DNA from: Didymella arachidicola
Taxonomy: Eukaryota > Ascomycota > Dothideomycetes > Pleosporales > Didymellaceae
Reading direction: 5' to 3'
Length of the DNA stretch: 64,000 nucleotides
NCBI GenBank assembly: GCA_016630955.3
Contig: CM049985.1
Location: forward strand, 868,001-932,000
This document shows, piece by piece, positions 10,711 to 20,642 of this stretch. Below the pieces are notes generated by a model. It made no database searches, was not told the origin of the DNA, and saw nothing but the letters and a program-made list of their open reading frames with translations. Numbering within the stretch: position 1 is the first letter of the stretch; each line of letters begins with the position of its first letter. The position numbers and the translations under genes were made by a program.

Positions 10711-11672
10711 TGTCGATTCTTCGTAGTCGCGCCTACAGAGCCAAGTTGAGGAGGCGGGTGTATGTTAGTTAGTAGACGGAAGGCCCAGATAAGTAGGAGG
10801 CAGCAGCGCTATGGCCAACTTGGGGCAAACGGTGACTGCGAGTTCCGGCGCAATATTCGCGCATGAGGAGGTGAAGACGGCTTGGCAGGAGCAGCATCGC
10901 TATAGCTACAATACTTATGATTGGCTGCAACGAATCTTAGTGGGGCTTTAGTGTGGGGCTACACCTGCGGGCTGCAAGTCGCAGTGAAGGCGTGCTGTCA
11001 GGTGGTCGGCGCTACTCACAATATCCAGGGAACGGCCATCCGAACACTTAGAGATTGAAAGAAACAATAAGAGATGTTGAGAAGAGCAGTAGTAGAGACT
11101 TCAAACCTTAGCTAAAGCGGTATAAAACTGTGAGACTAGATCTAATGTTGCGGGCGCATTGGCGCTGAAGAACAGAGTAGTTATCCGCATCAGCTCACTT
11201 GAAATTCACATAGACGGCATGAGTGCTACCATGTGTATTATTCCGAGTGATTAGCATGTGAAAGCACCTTCAGAGAACATGTTCCAATTACTTTCCAGGT
11301 TTGTGTCTTCACGCACGTGACTGAGTTAGTCAACGCAGTGTCCCGATAGCAATGAACATTGGTACTGCGACGTTGTTCGCGAGTGCTGCAGATAAAATGC
11401 AGAGAGCAGTCTGACATGTCAAGGGCAGGATCGTATGGAAGGGATGTTGCGGAAGGGTGCTGAAAGTTAGTGTGGATGGTCGTCGAAGAGGAAGGAAGTC
11501 CCGGCCGGCGCAAATGCCGAGGTTTCTCCGTGGTAGCGCAGGGTTTTGAGAAAAGATGGAGCGCATCATCGTCACTCCCTATCTTGCAGCCGTCCAGCAT
11601 CACGCCCACACTCATCTCAGATCACTCTTATTGTGTCGTCGATTCGGTCTTTATCGCCATATTGTATTGAAG
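10711..11672. other. Intergenic region between dynamin and TIM17 genes
   Basis: About 960 bases hold the divergent upstream regions of both genes. Small open frames on both strands overlap antisense to one another and have no recognisable product. No tRNA or repeat was seen. Confidence 0.4.
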
Positions 11673-12262
11673 ATGGATCACTCCCGCGATCCCTGTCCTT
11701 GGGTCATCCTCAACGACTTTGGTGGTGCCTTTGCCATGGGTGTAGGTGTACGCGCATCTAGGATTTAAGCATCAGCTAACAATCGTCAGGCTGTTGGTGG
11801 TGCAGTATGGCACGGTGTGAAGGGTGTACGTGCGACATGCCTTGAAGCATCACTATTTCGCTGACAGTAGCCTCGCAGTTCCGTAACTCACCCTACGGCG
11901 AACGACGCATCGGCGCCATCACAGCGATCAAGGCGCGCGCACCGGTTCTTGGCGGTAACTTCGGTGTATGGGGAGGACTTTTCAACACATACGACTGCGC
12001 AGTCAAGGGCCTACGAAAGAAGGAAGACCCGTGGAACGCCATCATCGCAGGATTCTTCACTGGAGGGTCACTCGCCGTACGAGGAGGATACAAATCGATG
12101 CGCAACGGCGCGATATCTTGTGCCATCCTTCTGGCCGTCATCGAAGGTGTCTCTATCGGTTTCAACCGCATGATGGCCGACAACACTAAGCTCGAGGCGC
12201 CCCCGCCACCACCCACAGACGCCGGCGCATCGCCAAGCGGCGGTCTTGCCCTTCCTGCGTAA
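11673..12262 (+). CDS. TIM17: Mitochondrial inner-membrane translocase subunit Tim17
   Basis: Three exons are joined by eye: 11673-11741, 11790-11825 and 11879-12262, giving 162 residues. The introns have GTAGGT and GTACGT donors with CTAAC/CTGAC branch sites. The spliced protein starts MDHSRDPCPWVILNDFGGAF, runs through AVGGAVWHGVKG and FRNSPYGERRIGAI, and continues with glycine-rich helices (GGNFGVWGGLFNTYDCAVKG, IIAGFFTGGSLAVRGG). This is the Tim17/Tim22/Tim23 fold with four membrane helices. Tim17 is the voltage-regulating core of the TIM23 presequence translocase. The length is normal for the family and the C-terminus is a short Pro-rich tail. None of the exons alone is recognisable from a simple open-frame search. 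Confidence 0.95.
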
Positions 12263-13252
12263 ACATTTCCTTCGACATAATGGCCCAAAATTGGGAGTTT
12301 ATATTTTCAAGACAGTCAGCATGGGTTGGGATGAGTGGATGTTATTTGGATGGTTTGCATTTACCGCGCCAGATTTGGGCGGTCGGCGTTCGCACTCTCC
12401 TCAGCTTCTGTGCTATACCTTGTATCATACCGACATGATCTGTACAACTAGCGGCGGCGTCTCGAGAAGGAGACATGAGCTCATGGAAAGCTGTTCAGCA
12501 CTTCGACCCTTTGCCAACTTAAACTCTGGACCACACAATGCTGACAGTCAGGTGCATTTCCGCGAGTGAAACCGTGGCTTAGAATCGGTGTTCCTGTGCG
12601 ATGGCATACGCCGTGCAAAGTCGATTTGGCACAGCGAGCTGCTGATTCGGTGTCGATCTTCTCTCCCCATTGGGACCGCGATCCTCAAGGCCGATCCGAA
12701 CACCGCGATACGATCGACTCATAACTATGCTACCGGTAAGACCAAAGCGTGGAAGAACTTCGAGTTAAGACAGACCTCACACCCTTCCGGTTAAGAGCAT
12801 GTAAGAGCCAGCATTTGGGCAAGCTGATGATGCTGTCAGAAGCGGTGAGACAGGAGTTGCGATACAAATCAGAGCACCAGAAGACCTTACAAAAAACAAG
12901 GAGACCCTATATCGAAAATAGCACGGCAGCTAGAAGTGGCGAGGCACAAAACACGCGTGTTCAGAAGGACCGTCAAGAAGGACGATATAGACTAGGCTGG
13001 TGGAACGACAGCTCAGGTACCGTGAGATAGGGAATCTGTATTGGAGAGTAGCCTAGCATGAATAGCTCATGCGTTTTCCAGTACCTTCGAAGCCGCCACT
13101 GTATGCCGAGCTGGTGCTAGGGCAGCGTTTACACGCCATTCGGCCTTGTGAGTAGGTTCTCCAGTATACTCTCGCGACCACTCATTTTTCCACTTATTCT
13201 CCCAGTAACTCTGTGGTAGTCCATCAAGTCCGCAATTGTCCACCGTCCACCC
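12263..13252. other. 990-base gene-free stretch
   Basis: This lies between the convergent ends of TIM17 and the RRM gene. The longest open frame (12749-13030, plus strand) is Lys/Arg/Gln-rich but lacks any recognisable motif or upstream promoter context. Nothing is called here. Confidence 0.35.
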
Positions 13253-14221
13253 CTAGTGGTCTGAGCAATCTCTGCGCGCCTGCGATTGGTCTCGCATGCG
13301 GCAGAATGCGCAGTCCGCGCAATGCCTCCTCTGTATGAACGACGTTGTATCTACTGGCATGCTCAACGTCCCGCGCTGCATCTGCGATGTAGCCAGAGCC
13401 TGGGTATACTGACTGGAGTCCTTGTCGACGCGTGAGCTTTTGCTATCTTGTGTTTGTGTGTGTCCCAGCGGCGTGTGGCTTTCTAGCGCGGCGTAGAAGT
13501 GGTCAAAGGACGAACGCGTATCGATAAATGGTGAGCCGAGGACGACCGGACGAGGACCTATGGAGACAGTTGCGGGCGTGAGAAAGATATGTGGAGGAGA
13601 CTGACGTTGTGGACTCGCAGCCATCAAAGTAGACCTCGCCGCATCAGGCTGCTCTTGCGGAGTATCAACTTCCACGGGCGTTGGCGCCGGCGCCGGTGAA
13701 GGAGAGCGCTTCTCAGCCTGCCTGCCGCCGACAAGGCCAGCCCAACTGATGCCATCGGATTCGCTGACTCGCCTCGTTCGTGATGGAGTATCTGGTACAG
13801 GGTCCGGCTTCTTCGCCGTGAGCTTCGTGGCCTTGGGCGTCGGCTTTGAAATGCGCTCTTCATCTCCGTCGTAGCCATCATGGTCCTCTCCATCATCGTG
13901 GCCGTGGGCAGCGCGACCGTTTGGTTGATTGCTGCGCTTCTTACGCGCATCGCGCCTAGCGACTGTCGATTGCTTTGGATTGTATCGTTCTACCGCGATT
14001 ACTGTGTTCTTGACTCGCACGCCATCTATCTCGCTCAAAGCTGCCTCTGTTGCAACTATGCTTGGCAGTGCAATCATGAGCGTGGTGATCTGACCGACTG
14101 GGTACAGATTCTTCGTCTCCAGCGGCTTGTATTTCGTGAAGAGGTTTTCCACTCGCGTCACAGAATCTCGTGGCACATTCTTGACGAACAGCATCTGCTT
14201 AGCGTTGTACTTGTGTTGCAT
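13253..14221 (-). CDS. RNA recognition motif (RRM) protein, continuous open part
   Basis: From residue 9 the sequence reads as an RRM: QMLFVKNVPRD is the RNP2-type first strand, then ENLFTKYKPLETKNLYP, a TTLMIALPS strand and ALSEIDGVRVKNTVIAVERY closing the fold. A basic, Pro/Ser/Asp-rich tail follows and ends with a cysteine cluster (HCADCAFCRMRDQ). It probably binds RNA; the target is unknown. The ATG at 14221 sits only eight residues before the domain. The same frame continues upstream through 20 Gln/Glu/Arg codons, a TAG stop (14282-14284), then 26 more codons to a well-placed ATG at 14362. The natural start may therefore be further upstream in a healthy allele (see next entry). Confidence 0.72.
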   Translation of the reverse strand: MQHKYNAKQMLFVKNVPRDSVTRVENLFTKYKPLETKNLYPVGQITTLMIALPSIVATEAALSEIDGVRVKNTVIAVERYNPKQSTVARRDARKKRSNQPNGRAAHGHDDGEDHDGYDGDEERISKPTPKATKLTAKKPDPVPDTPSRTRRVSESDGISWAGLVGGRQAEKRSPSPAPAPTPVEVDTPQEQPDAARSTLMAASPQRQSPPHIFLTPATVSIGPRPVVLGSPFIDTRSSFDHFYAALESHTPLGHTQTQDSKSSRVDKDSSQYTQALATSQMQRGTLSMPVDTTSFIQRRHCADCAFCRMRDQSQARRDCSDH

Positions 14222-14362
14222 TTCTTCTTTCTGTTCTACTCTTGCGCGTTGTTCTGCCTCGAGACGCTCTCGTTGTTGTTGCTACCAGGGCTTGGGAGGT
14301 GGTTGTGGCTTTGGTTCAGTCGTGCGATTCGAGCTCCGGTTTTTAGGGAAGTGGTTGCCCAT
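14222..14362 (-). other. In-frame 5' extension of the RRM gene broken by a TAG
   Basis: Reading upstream from 14221 in the same frame gives QQQRERLEAEQRARVEQKEE, then a TAG at 14282-14284, then MGNHFPKNRSSN...PPPKPW from an ATG at 14362 with G at -3 and +4. The Gln-rich coiled segment directly before an RRM looks like genuine protein. The stop sits where a CAG (Gln) would continue the run of CAA codons. A short intron could not be built around it. Confidence 0.5.
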
Positions 14363-14636
14363 TGCAAATTTGTAAGTGAATGTGAGATGTGTTCTAGAGA
14401 TGGAAAGTCGCTTGCTGACGGCAGAGTGGAAGTGAAAGGAAGTGTGCGTACTATTCGAAGCACGGCTATTGTTGTGTATTTACTAGGGGAGGTAAGGACG
14501 GTACCGGTGCTTTCCGCAAAGGCGACTGACAATTGGGACTTGGAAGGCAGTGCCTTTCGTCAAATCCTATTTGAGGAAAGAGCATCAGATCAGTTATGAC
14601 CTCTAAAGATAGACCAAACAACTACAAAAGCAAAAA

Positions 14637-15237
14637 TTAATCACTATAGGCAGCTATCGCATCGTCAAAAGATTGATCCAGGATACCTTTCCCAAGACCC
14701 AGCAGACCCGTATTGTCTGCAGTGACCTTCGCAGCCAATGCATCTATGAGCTCATCGGTGTGCTTTTTCAAAATCTTTAGATCCAGTAGTACGATGGGAG
14801 CCGTGAGTGTCTTCTTGAAAGTAGCCTACTGGCATTATCGATCAGCTTATGACTCCGTGGAATGAATGAATCATACGTACCTTCGCTTTCAACGCCTCGA
14901 GTGACGCCTGGATTGGTACGATGCCAGTGGCCAATGACCTGACAATGCTTGTGCTCTCAACTGCAGTGAAGTTGGCACTTCTGTCGGTAATGTGAGTTGC
15001 CTTCAGGATGGTGAGATCAAGCTTTGCTTCTGTCTTGACAACTGCCAGTGCCTGTGGTAGCAGACCAAGTAGAGATCCATCAAAGTTGTTGACAGCCGTC
15101 GTGAGATCCGTGACTGTGGTGTTCAGGTCGTTGATCGCAGTGAGAAGTTGCAGCGCAAGGCTTTGCTCTTGACGCGATTCGAGTGGGAGCGCCAAGCTCA
15201 CGGTCAGTAAAGATAGATAAAGCAGAGAAAGTTGCAT
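14637..15237 (-). CDS. Secreted HsbA / cell-wall galactomannoprotein-like protein
   Basis: Two exons, 15237-14881 and 14825-14637, join across a 55-base intron (GTACGT donor, CAGTAG acceptor) into 181 residues. The start at 15237 gives a clean signal peptide (MQLSLLYLSLLTVSLALPLE). An in-frame ATG further upstream would bury it. The mature part is an amphipathic alpha-helical domain with evenly spaced Leu/Ile/Val and Asn-Thr sites (INDLNTTVTDLTTAVNNF; LKILKKHTDELIDALAAKV). This is characteristic of the hydrophobic-surface-binding protein A / cell wall mannoprotein family. Such proteins coat hydrophobic surfaces or the cell wall. No cysteines are present in the mature part. Function beyond family level is inferred. 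Confidence 0.82.
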
Positions 15238-16426
15238 GCTGAATACCGATGATCTAAAAGCCAAGTGAATGTCGAGCTGTGGCTGCGGTGCATCAGCTAA
15301 TAGCTCAGCGTCCAATGCTATTTATCTACACATCTACGTTCACATGGCACGTCTTCCATCCACAGGTTCCGAGGCCGCTCCCACATGACGATATCCATAC
15401 GACCTTGAAGCGATGATCGCAGAAGTGAATGCTTGCCTCCAATCACAACCCTCGTGTAGTTGAAAAGGCGAGAATTCTCGCTGATCTTCAATTTACGAAC
15501 CTGAAGCTGGCCGTTGATTACGACGAGCTTGTCCACTTCTGTACAATGTCCGGCAGCCTTGCAGAGTTCAAGGCGCTCGCCGTTACGAGGTTGAATTTCG
15601 ACTAGGAATATGGCGGGGCCCCGCCTTTCACAAGTGTCGCCTCGGCATCAAATACCATCGTTCGGACACGTGCTTTGCCATACCGTCATGAATTGACTCC
15701 TATTGTAGAATAATTGCTGTACAGCCTTGTGTGCAGTTCTTGACACTCTTCTCGGGTTTGCACAGGTGGCAGGTGGCACTCAGTACGCTTCATGATCTGA
15801 AGGAGAAGTAACAGAGAAGCTTACGTGGTAAGGAGCGAAGGCGGTCAAATGGTGCCCGAAATAGCTACTGAACGTGAGCATTTGATTTTACCAAACCTCA
15901 TGCAGAACGTGCAAGGTAGTTGTTGATGAACGCAGAAGAGTGCTCTCGAGATGGATACGGAGATGGAGATGATCATGGAGCGGTGGACGAGCAGGATTTC
16001 GATACAGCTAGCGTCGGTCTGTTTCTCTCGTTGCCCGAAGCTGCGCCCTCCGCCACCCTTTCGCTCACCGACAACATCTTGACAGGCTTCAATCAGACAA
16101 CTCTCTCGATGCCAGCATGATCTGCACCTCACTGGCGGTATCTTTGTACCTTTGGTAACATCCCCGATGCAATCAACTCACGTCCCCCGAGCGGGGCTGA
16201 ACGCCCGGAAATAGCCAGCCTCGCCAACTACCTTTGTGCCTCCCTTGCTGTCGCGACAAATATAGACACACCTGTATACTCCCACCCAGGAGCAGAACAA
16301 AGCTGGTATGGGAAACTTGATGCACGGATCGTGTGTGGCCAGCAGTATATCGGAGTTGCATCCGCGTTATAGCTAACGCATATTCTGGCTCGTCGCTCGA
16401 GTTGAGCCTGTTCAACTGACGTCGAG
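15238..16426. other. 1.2 kb intergenic region between divergent genes
   Basis: The stretch separates the leftward HsbA-like gene from the rightward rhodopsin-like gene. Minor open frames (for example 15920-16120 plus, acidic, 66 codons) have no family signature. No repeats were noticed. Confidence 0.35.
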
Positions 16427-17984
16427 ATGTTTGCAAAATTTGTCCATGTATTCCGGCGGCAAGTTGCCCCCTCCACACCAAATCGGAGTATTATCATCAA
16501 TGTCGTCTCTTGGGTACTGCTAGCCCTCGTTATCTCCACTCTGGTCGCTCGCTCTGCTGTGAAGCTGTCAAGAAGAAGAACCCAAGAAAAGATAGTGATG
16601 CGTGATATGCTACTAGTGGCAGCAGCTGTGAGTATGATCTAGCTACAAATGATGGGTCAAGGTGCTGATGACGACCAGTTGTTCAGCTTCGGCCAGACAA
16701 TTGCGGTCTCGGTACAATGGAAAGACAACCAGAGCAAGAGACACTTGCAGTCATCGTATGAAGACTCAATGTATCAAAAGGTATGCTATTCAGGTCACAG
16801 TATGGATTGCTGTCATTGATAGGACTAGGCTGCATATGTTTCCAACATTTTCTTTATTGCGAACATGGGCTGCGCCAAGATATACCTTGCTCTGCTCATG
16901 CGGAAGCTCTTTGCCGGTCGCCTCTTTGAGTATACATCCGGTATTCTCGTCTTCTTCACTGCCGGCTGGACAGTCAGTGCGATCAGTGTAACAGCTTTCC
17001 AGTGTCGGATGCCAATACCCTGGAATGTCCTAAGCAATGATTGCATCGACATCGTGGCATTCGGTAATTACCTCGCATCAACCAACATCGCTACTGAGGC
17101 TCTACTGGTGCTCGTACCGTTTGCCATTTGGACCCAGGAGACCTCAGTCGGCAATCGCCTGTACGTTTCTGCTGTCTTCTGGTCAAGATTGAGGTAAGTA
17201 CTTATGTCTTATAAGGCTTGGTCTCGCTGACCGTCGCAGTATCATTATGGCGGTAGTCGTGCAACTGTACTTCTTCAATACCTGGGCTGCCTCTCCGTCT
17301 GTCGCGGAGAGCTGGGCAGTATCTTTGTGCATGCAAATAGCCCAGACACTGTCGATTGTCAGCGCAAGCTTGCCAGGCCTGCACCCGCTTGTAGTCAAAG
17401 ATACATGTGATACATTGTCCAAACACGCCAACATAGATGGTCGCGATTCCCAATGGGATGCGGGGAAGTTCGGATCGTTATCCTACTCACACGTTCCTCA
17501 GCGAAGTATCGACTCGCACAACCCACTCGAGCCAGTCATATCAACGTACTGCCGCCCGCTTGCCACTCACGGCCTTGTCCGGTCATCAGCCAGCTGGGAT
17601 TCGTACACCTTCCCCCGTATTCCGTCAAACATAGCGCTGCCACTCTCAGCACCAGAACCCCCTGTGAATGTGTTCAACAGGTTGATCAGAAGCTCGTCAT
17701 CTCTGGATCTAGATCCTCTCGGAAAATTTAGGAATCTCGAGGAGCTAGGATGTTTGCCAGCTCCCGATTGGGAAGAAGACGAGGTTGAGAAACCCGAAGA
17801 AGACACACCTCTTGGGAGGGCGAGTCCGGAGAGAAGACCAACGTCTGAGTACATTTTTCAACGATCCAAGGTCATTTCAATGCCCGAAGATAGAAATATG
17901 TTCGAGATTGGCCGAGAGTGGAATGGATTTGTGCCGCCGCTACCGACCCCCAAGGTTCTGGAGAATCCACCAAGAGCTTTCTGA
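16427..17984 (+). CDS. Rhodopsin-domain integral membrane protein (PTH11/SAT4-like)
   Basis: Four exons, 16427-16627, 16679-16780, 16829-17193 and 17240-17984, join in frame to 470 residues. Introns of 51, 48 and 46 bases have GTGAGT, GTATGC and GTAAGT donors. Seven membrane helices are visible in the first 300 residues, including IIINVVSWVLLALVIST, IFFIANMGCAKIYLALL, LVFFTAGWTVSAISVTAFQC, NIATEALLVLVPFAIW and IIMAVVVQLYFF. The loop DDQLFSFGQTIAVSV and the pair FQCRMPIPWN...DCIDIVAFGNY match the fungal rhodopsin-domain family, whose PTH11 member senses surface cues during plant infection. The cytosolic tail of about 170 residues is Ser/Pro-rich. The ligand is unknown. Confidence 0.87.
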
Positions 17985-18192
17985 TGCTCGAATCTAGGCA
18001 TATGTTCGCGTCCATTGGCACTATCTCCTAGTACTTCACTACTTAGCCGACCGACGGCCGCCTTTCACTTGGAAGGACAATGCGTCGGGTGAAAATGCAA
18101 TATACGCAGTCAAAACGTACTGTCAACTCTTGATCCAGAGGAAGCGCAAACTTGTTACACAATACCAACAGGGCCCAAATCCAACTGACCAA

Positions 18193-18900
18193 TGGCTGAC
18201 AACAACGATCTCGTTGAGCCGATGGACCGTGCCGAGATCGAACCTTGTGGACCCGCTGGCATCGTCAACCGCCTTGCGGAGCAGCTGGCCCTCGATGGGC
18301 GAACTTGAGAGGGAAGAAAACCATGGCTCAATGGGATCTTCGCTCTTGACAACGATCGAGAACTCTGGTGGTGAGAAGTTTCAAGAATGCGAAACTCGAG
18401 AGGAAAAGTCCCAAGGTACGATGGAAAACCTATCATCAGAAGCACCACTCAAGCATGTCCTGATCGCTTACTATGAAAATCTGCGTCGTATTCCACCTGA
18501 CAGCCAATCTCGTCTGAGTTCCTTGCTGCAACAGCGTGAAGGTACTCAGATCTACGCTGAGTACAACGTGTGGCTCACTAGTCAAGGTTGGGGACTGCAA
18601 CACTATTCCCTTCCTAGTAATGTCCTGGATCTCGAGATCATAAGCCTAGCTATGGCGATTGAGATAAGGGAGCTTTAGGGTACACGCCACAAAACGAGGC
18701 CAAGGAATATCGTATACTTCAGAAATCGCAAGGTGAACGGGGAGACCATACATGTTGGGTTCTTGCCGCCGATGAGCCCGCTTGGACATCCGTACCATCC
18801 CTACTGGTTGCTGGACCCAGATGTAGCTGAGGGATTTGATCGGGACGAGACCGAAGAAGAGCAATTTCGGAAGGCTCGTGAATTCCTATATCGCCGATGA
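18193..18900 (+). pseudogene. Broken gene of unknown family
   Basis: Protein-like sequence runs through this block but needs more than one frame. From ATG 18193 one frame gives MADNNDLVEPMDRAEIEPCG...AEQLALDGRT, then TGA, then more plausible coding (KPWLNGIFALDNDRELWW) before a second TGA. The next frame, open from 18130 to 18678, carries PLKHVLIAYYENLRRIP and EYNVWLTSQGWGLQHY. It stops at TAG (18676-18678) yet continues in the same frame as RPRNIVYFRNRKVNGETIHV and PYHPYWLLDPDVAEGF to a TGA at 18898-18900. No set of introns with matching phases could be found. It is either a decayed gene or one with unusual exon structure. The family is not recognised. Confidence 0.45.
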
Positions 18901-19457
18901 GAGCGCCTGGGCACGTGAGTGTCCTTTATACTTGGCACGGCATTATCATACAAGGAAGGATTCTCATTGCTTTTATTGGCGCTATCAAGGATACCACTTG
19001 TGACTAGCCTTCGATCTTACGAACATTACTGGTCTTTCTCTAGCTGTCGCTCCCTTTATACGGTCTACCTCGCAATCCAGCTACCTTGATTTATTTACCG
19101 TTAGTGGCTCCTGATTACGCCAGCATGACCAATGTCACCGCTTGGATTTTATACCATAGCTGCTCTATACAAACAATTCAGCTTTTCATCTACCATTTGC
19201 ATCATTGCTCTTTGTCGGTGTTTACTTCAGCGTCCCAATCTCGGAGCCAATGAGTGTCGAGCTTGCACCAACTCCGCGGCCGCGCGCCTGTCGTGAAGGT
19301 AACACATCGGCACATGCTTACCCAAGCGAAAGAAAGACGACTGATCTTCAAATTTCGTTCATCAGTCCGATCTTTAAGCTTCAGAGATGCGCTGGTCCCC
19401 GCTGAAATCCACCCTCTACGAAGAATAAACAGTCCCGAAAGAAAGCAACAGGTCATT
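18901..19457. other. 557-base spacer upstream of the GST-like gene
   Basis: It separates the broken gene from the next gene on the same strand and presumably holds that gene's promoter. Only short, unsupported open frames are present. Confidence 0.35.
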
Positions 19458-20241
19458 ATGTCTTTCGGAACTCTCTACAGCTATATTGTATGGGCATTGC
19501 TCTTTCCCGTCATCAATCCGACAAAGCCACTGATTGAGGACACAGGGTAACACACGCACCACCGCGCTACTCGCAATAGCAAAAGAAAACAATCTCGACA
19601 TCAAACTCGTCGAAACGAACCCTCACAAAGGCGTCCCTGACTCCTACCTTAAACTCAACCCACTGGGGAAGATACCCACATTTGTGGATAATGATGGTTT
19701 CGTGCTATCTGAAGTGATCGCCATAGCTGTATACTGTAAGCACTAAGGACTTCAATTCCCGTGTCATGCTCATTGGGCTGACTGTGCAGTCGCGTCTCAG
19801 AGCCCCAATACCACGCTACTGGGATATAGCAAGCAGGATAATGTTAATATTCTGCGATGGATATCCTTCGCCAACAGCGAAGTGCTTCCACCCCTCGGCG
19901 GCTGGTTTGCGCCGCTGATCGGTCGAGCGGCATATGTCAAATCCCAGGTCGCTAAGTCTCGAGCGCAGACGCTGAAGGTTGTGCAAGTGTTCGAAGACCA
20001 TCTGCATAGGCATACATTTCTTGTTGGCGAGTGTGTTACACTTGCTGATCTGTTTGCGATTAGTATATTCGGAAGGGCGTTCCAGTATGTGCTGGACAAG
20101 CGGTGGAGAGAGGAGCACCCGAACGTCACAAGATGGTTTCAGACCGTGTATAATGTCCCCTCCTATGCTGCGGTTGCTGGCGAGATGGTATTAATCGAGG
20201 AGGTAGTCGAGGCCGCGCGTATGAAGTACAGAGAGATTTGA
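19458..20241 (+). CDS. EF1B-gamma-like glutathione S-transferase
   Basis: Three exons, 19458-19487, 19546-19735 and 19790-20241, splice to 223 residues. The first exon encodes only MSFGTLYSYI, the typical N-terminus of eEF1B-gamma and related GSTs. It continues as GNTRTTALLAIAKENNLDIK. The thioredoxin-like domain has YLKLNPLGKIPTFV and the SEVIAIAVY helix. The C-terminal helical GST domain has ILRWISFANSEVLPPLGGWF and a TLADLFAISIFGRAF motif. The protein ends after the GST fold, so it lacks the elongation-factor-1-gamma domain of true EF1G. It is therefore a stand-alone GST of that class, likely cytosolic glutathione conjugation. Exact substrates cannot be read from sequence. Confidence 0.88.
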
Positions 20242-20642
20242 TCACTGCAAAAGCTGTATAGGCTCAACTTCCCTGGTAGTTCGAACATAGAATATTAATT
20301 ATCGACTTAGACTACGACCGCAAAGCCACCGATGTTACCGGGTCAGCCTCTGCATGACGTTTCGGCCTGTTGAAATATACTAACTGAAATATCCCGGTCA
20401 TGGTGCAACGAGGCATCGTGATATTACGAATAACTGCCTTTAGCGAACAGGATTGATCTTTTGCCTTGGTCACTCTGGTCGATTGTACTTAATTCATATG
20501 ACAAGGGAGCAAGCGTCGAAGGAGCCGAACAAATAATTGTAGATCTTGTCGCACAGATGTCAATCCTCGATGAAGCTCATGTGGAGCAAGGAAGGGAAGC
20601 AGGCAGAATTTTTAGTGTCTTCGTACCAAAGTCGCTCCTTAT
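20242..20642. other. Spacer between convergent GST and HBS1 genes
   Basis: About 400 bases hold the 3' regions of both genes. No gene, hairpin terminator or repeat is evident. Confidence 0.4.

Noticed and set aside
11238..11615. 125-codon minus-strand open frame upstream of TIM17
   Set aside because: No motif and no exon signals; it overlaps plus-strand leader sequence and looks random.
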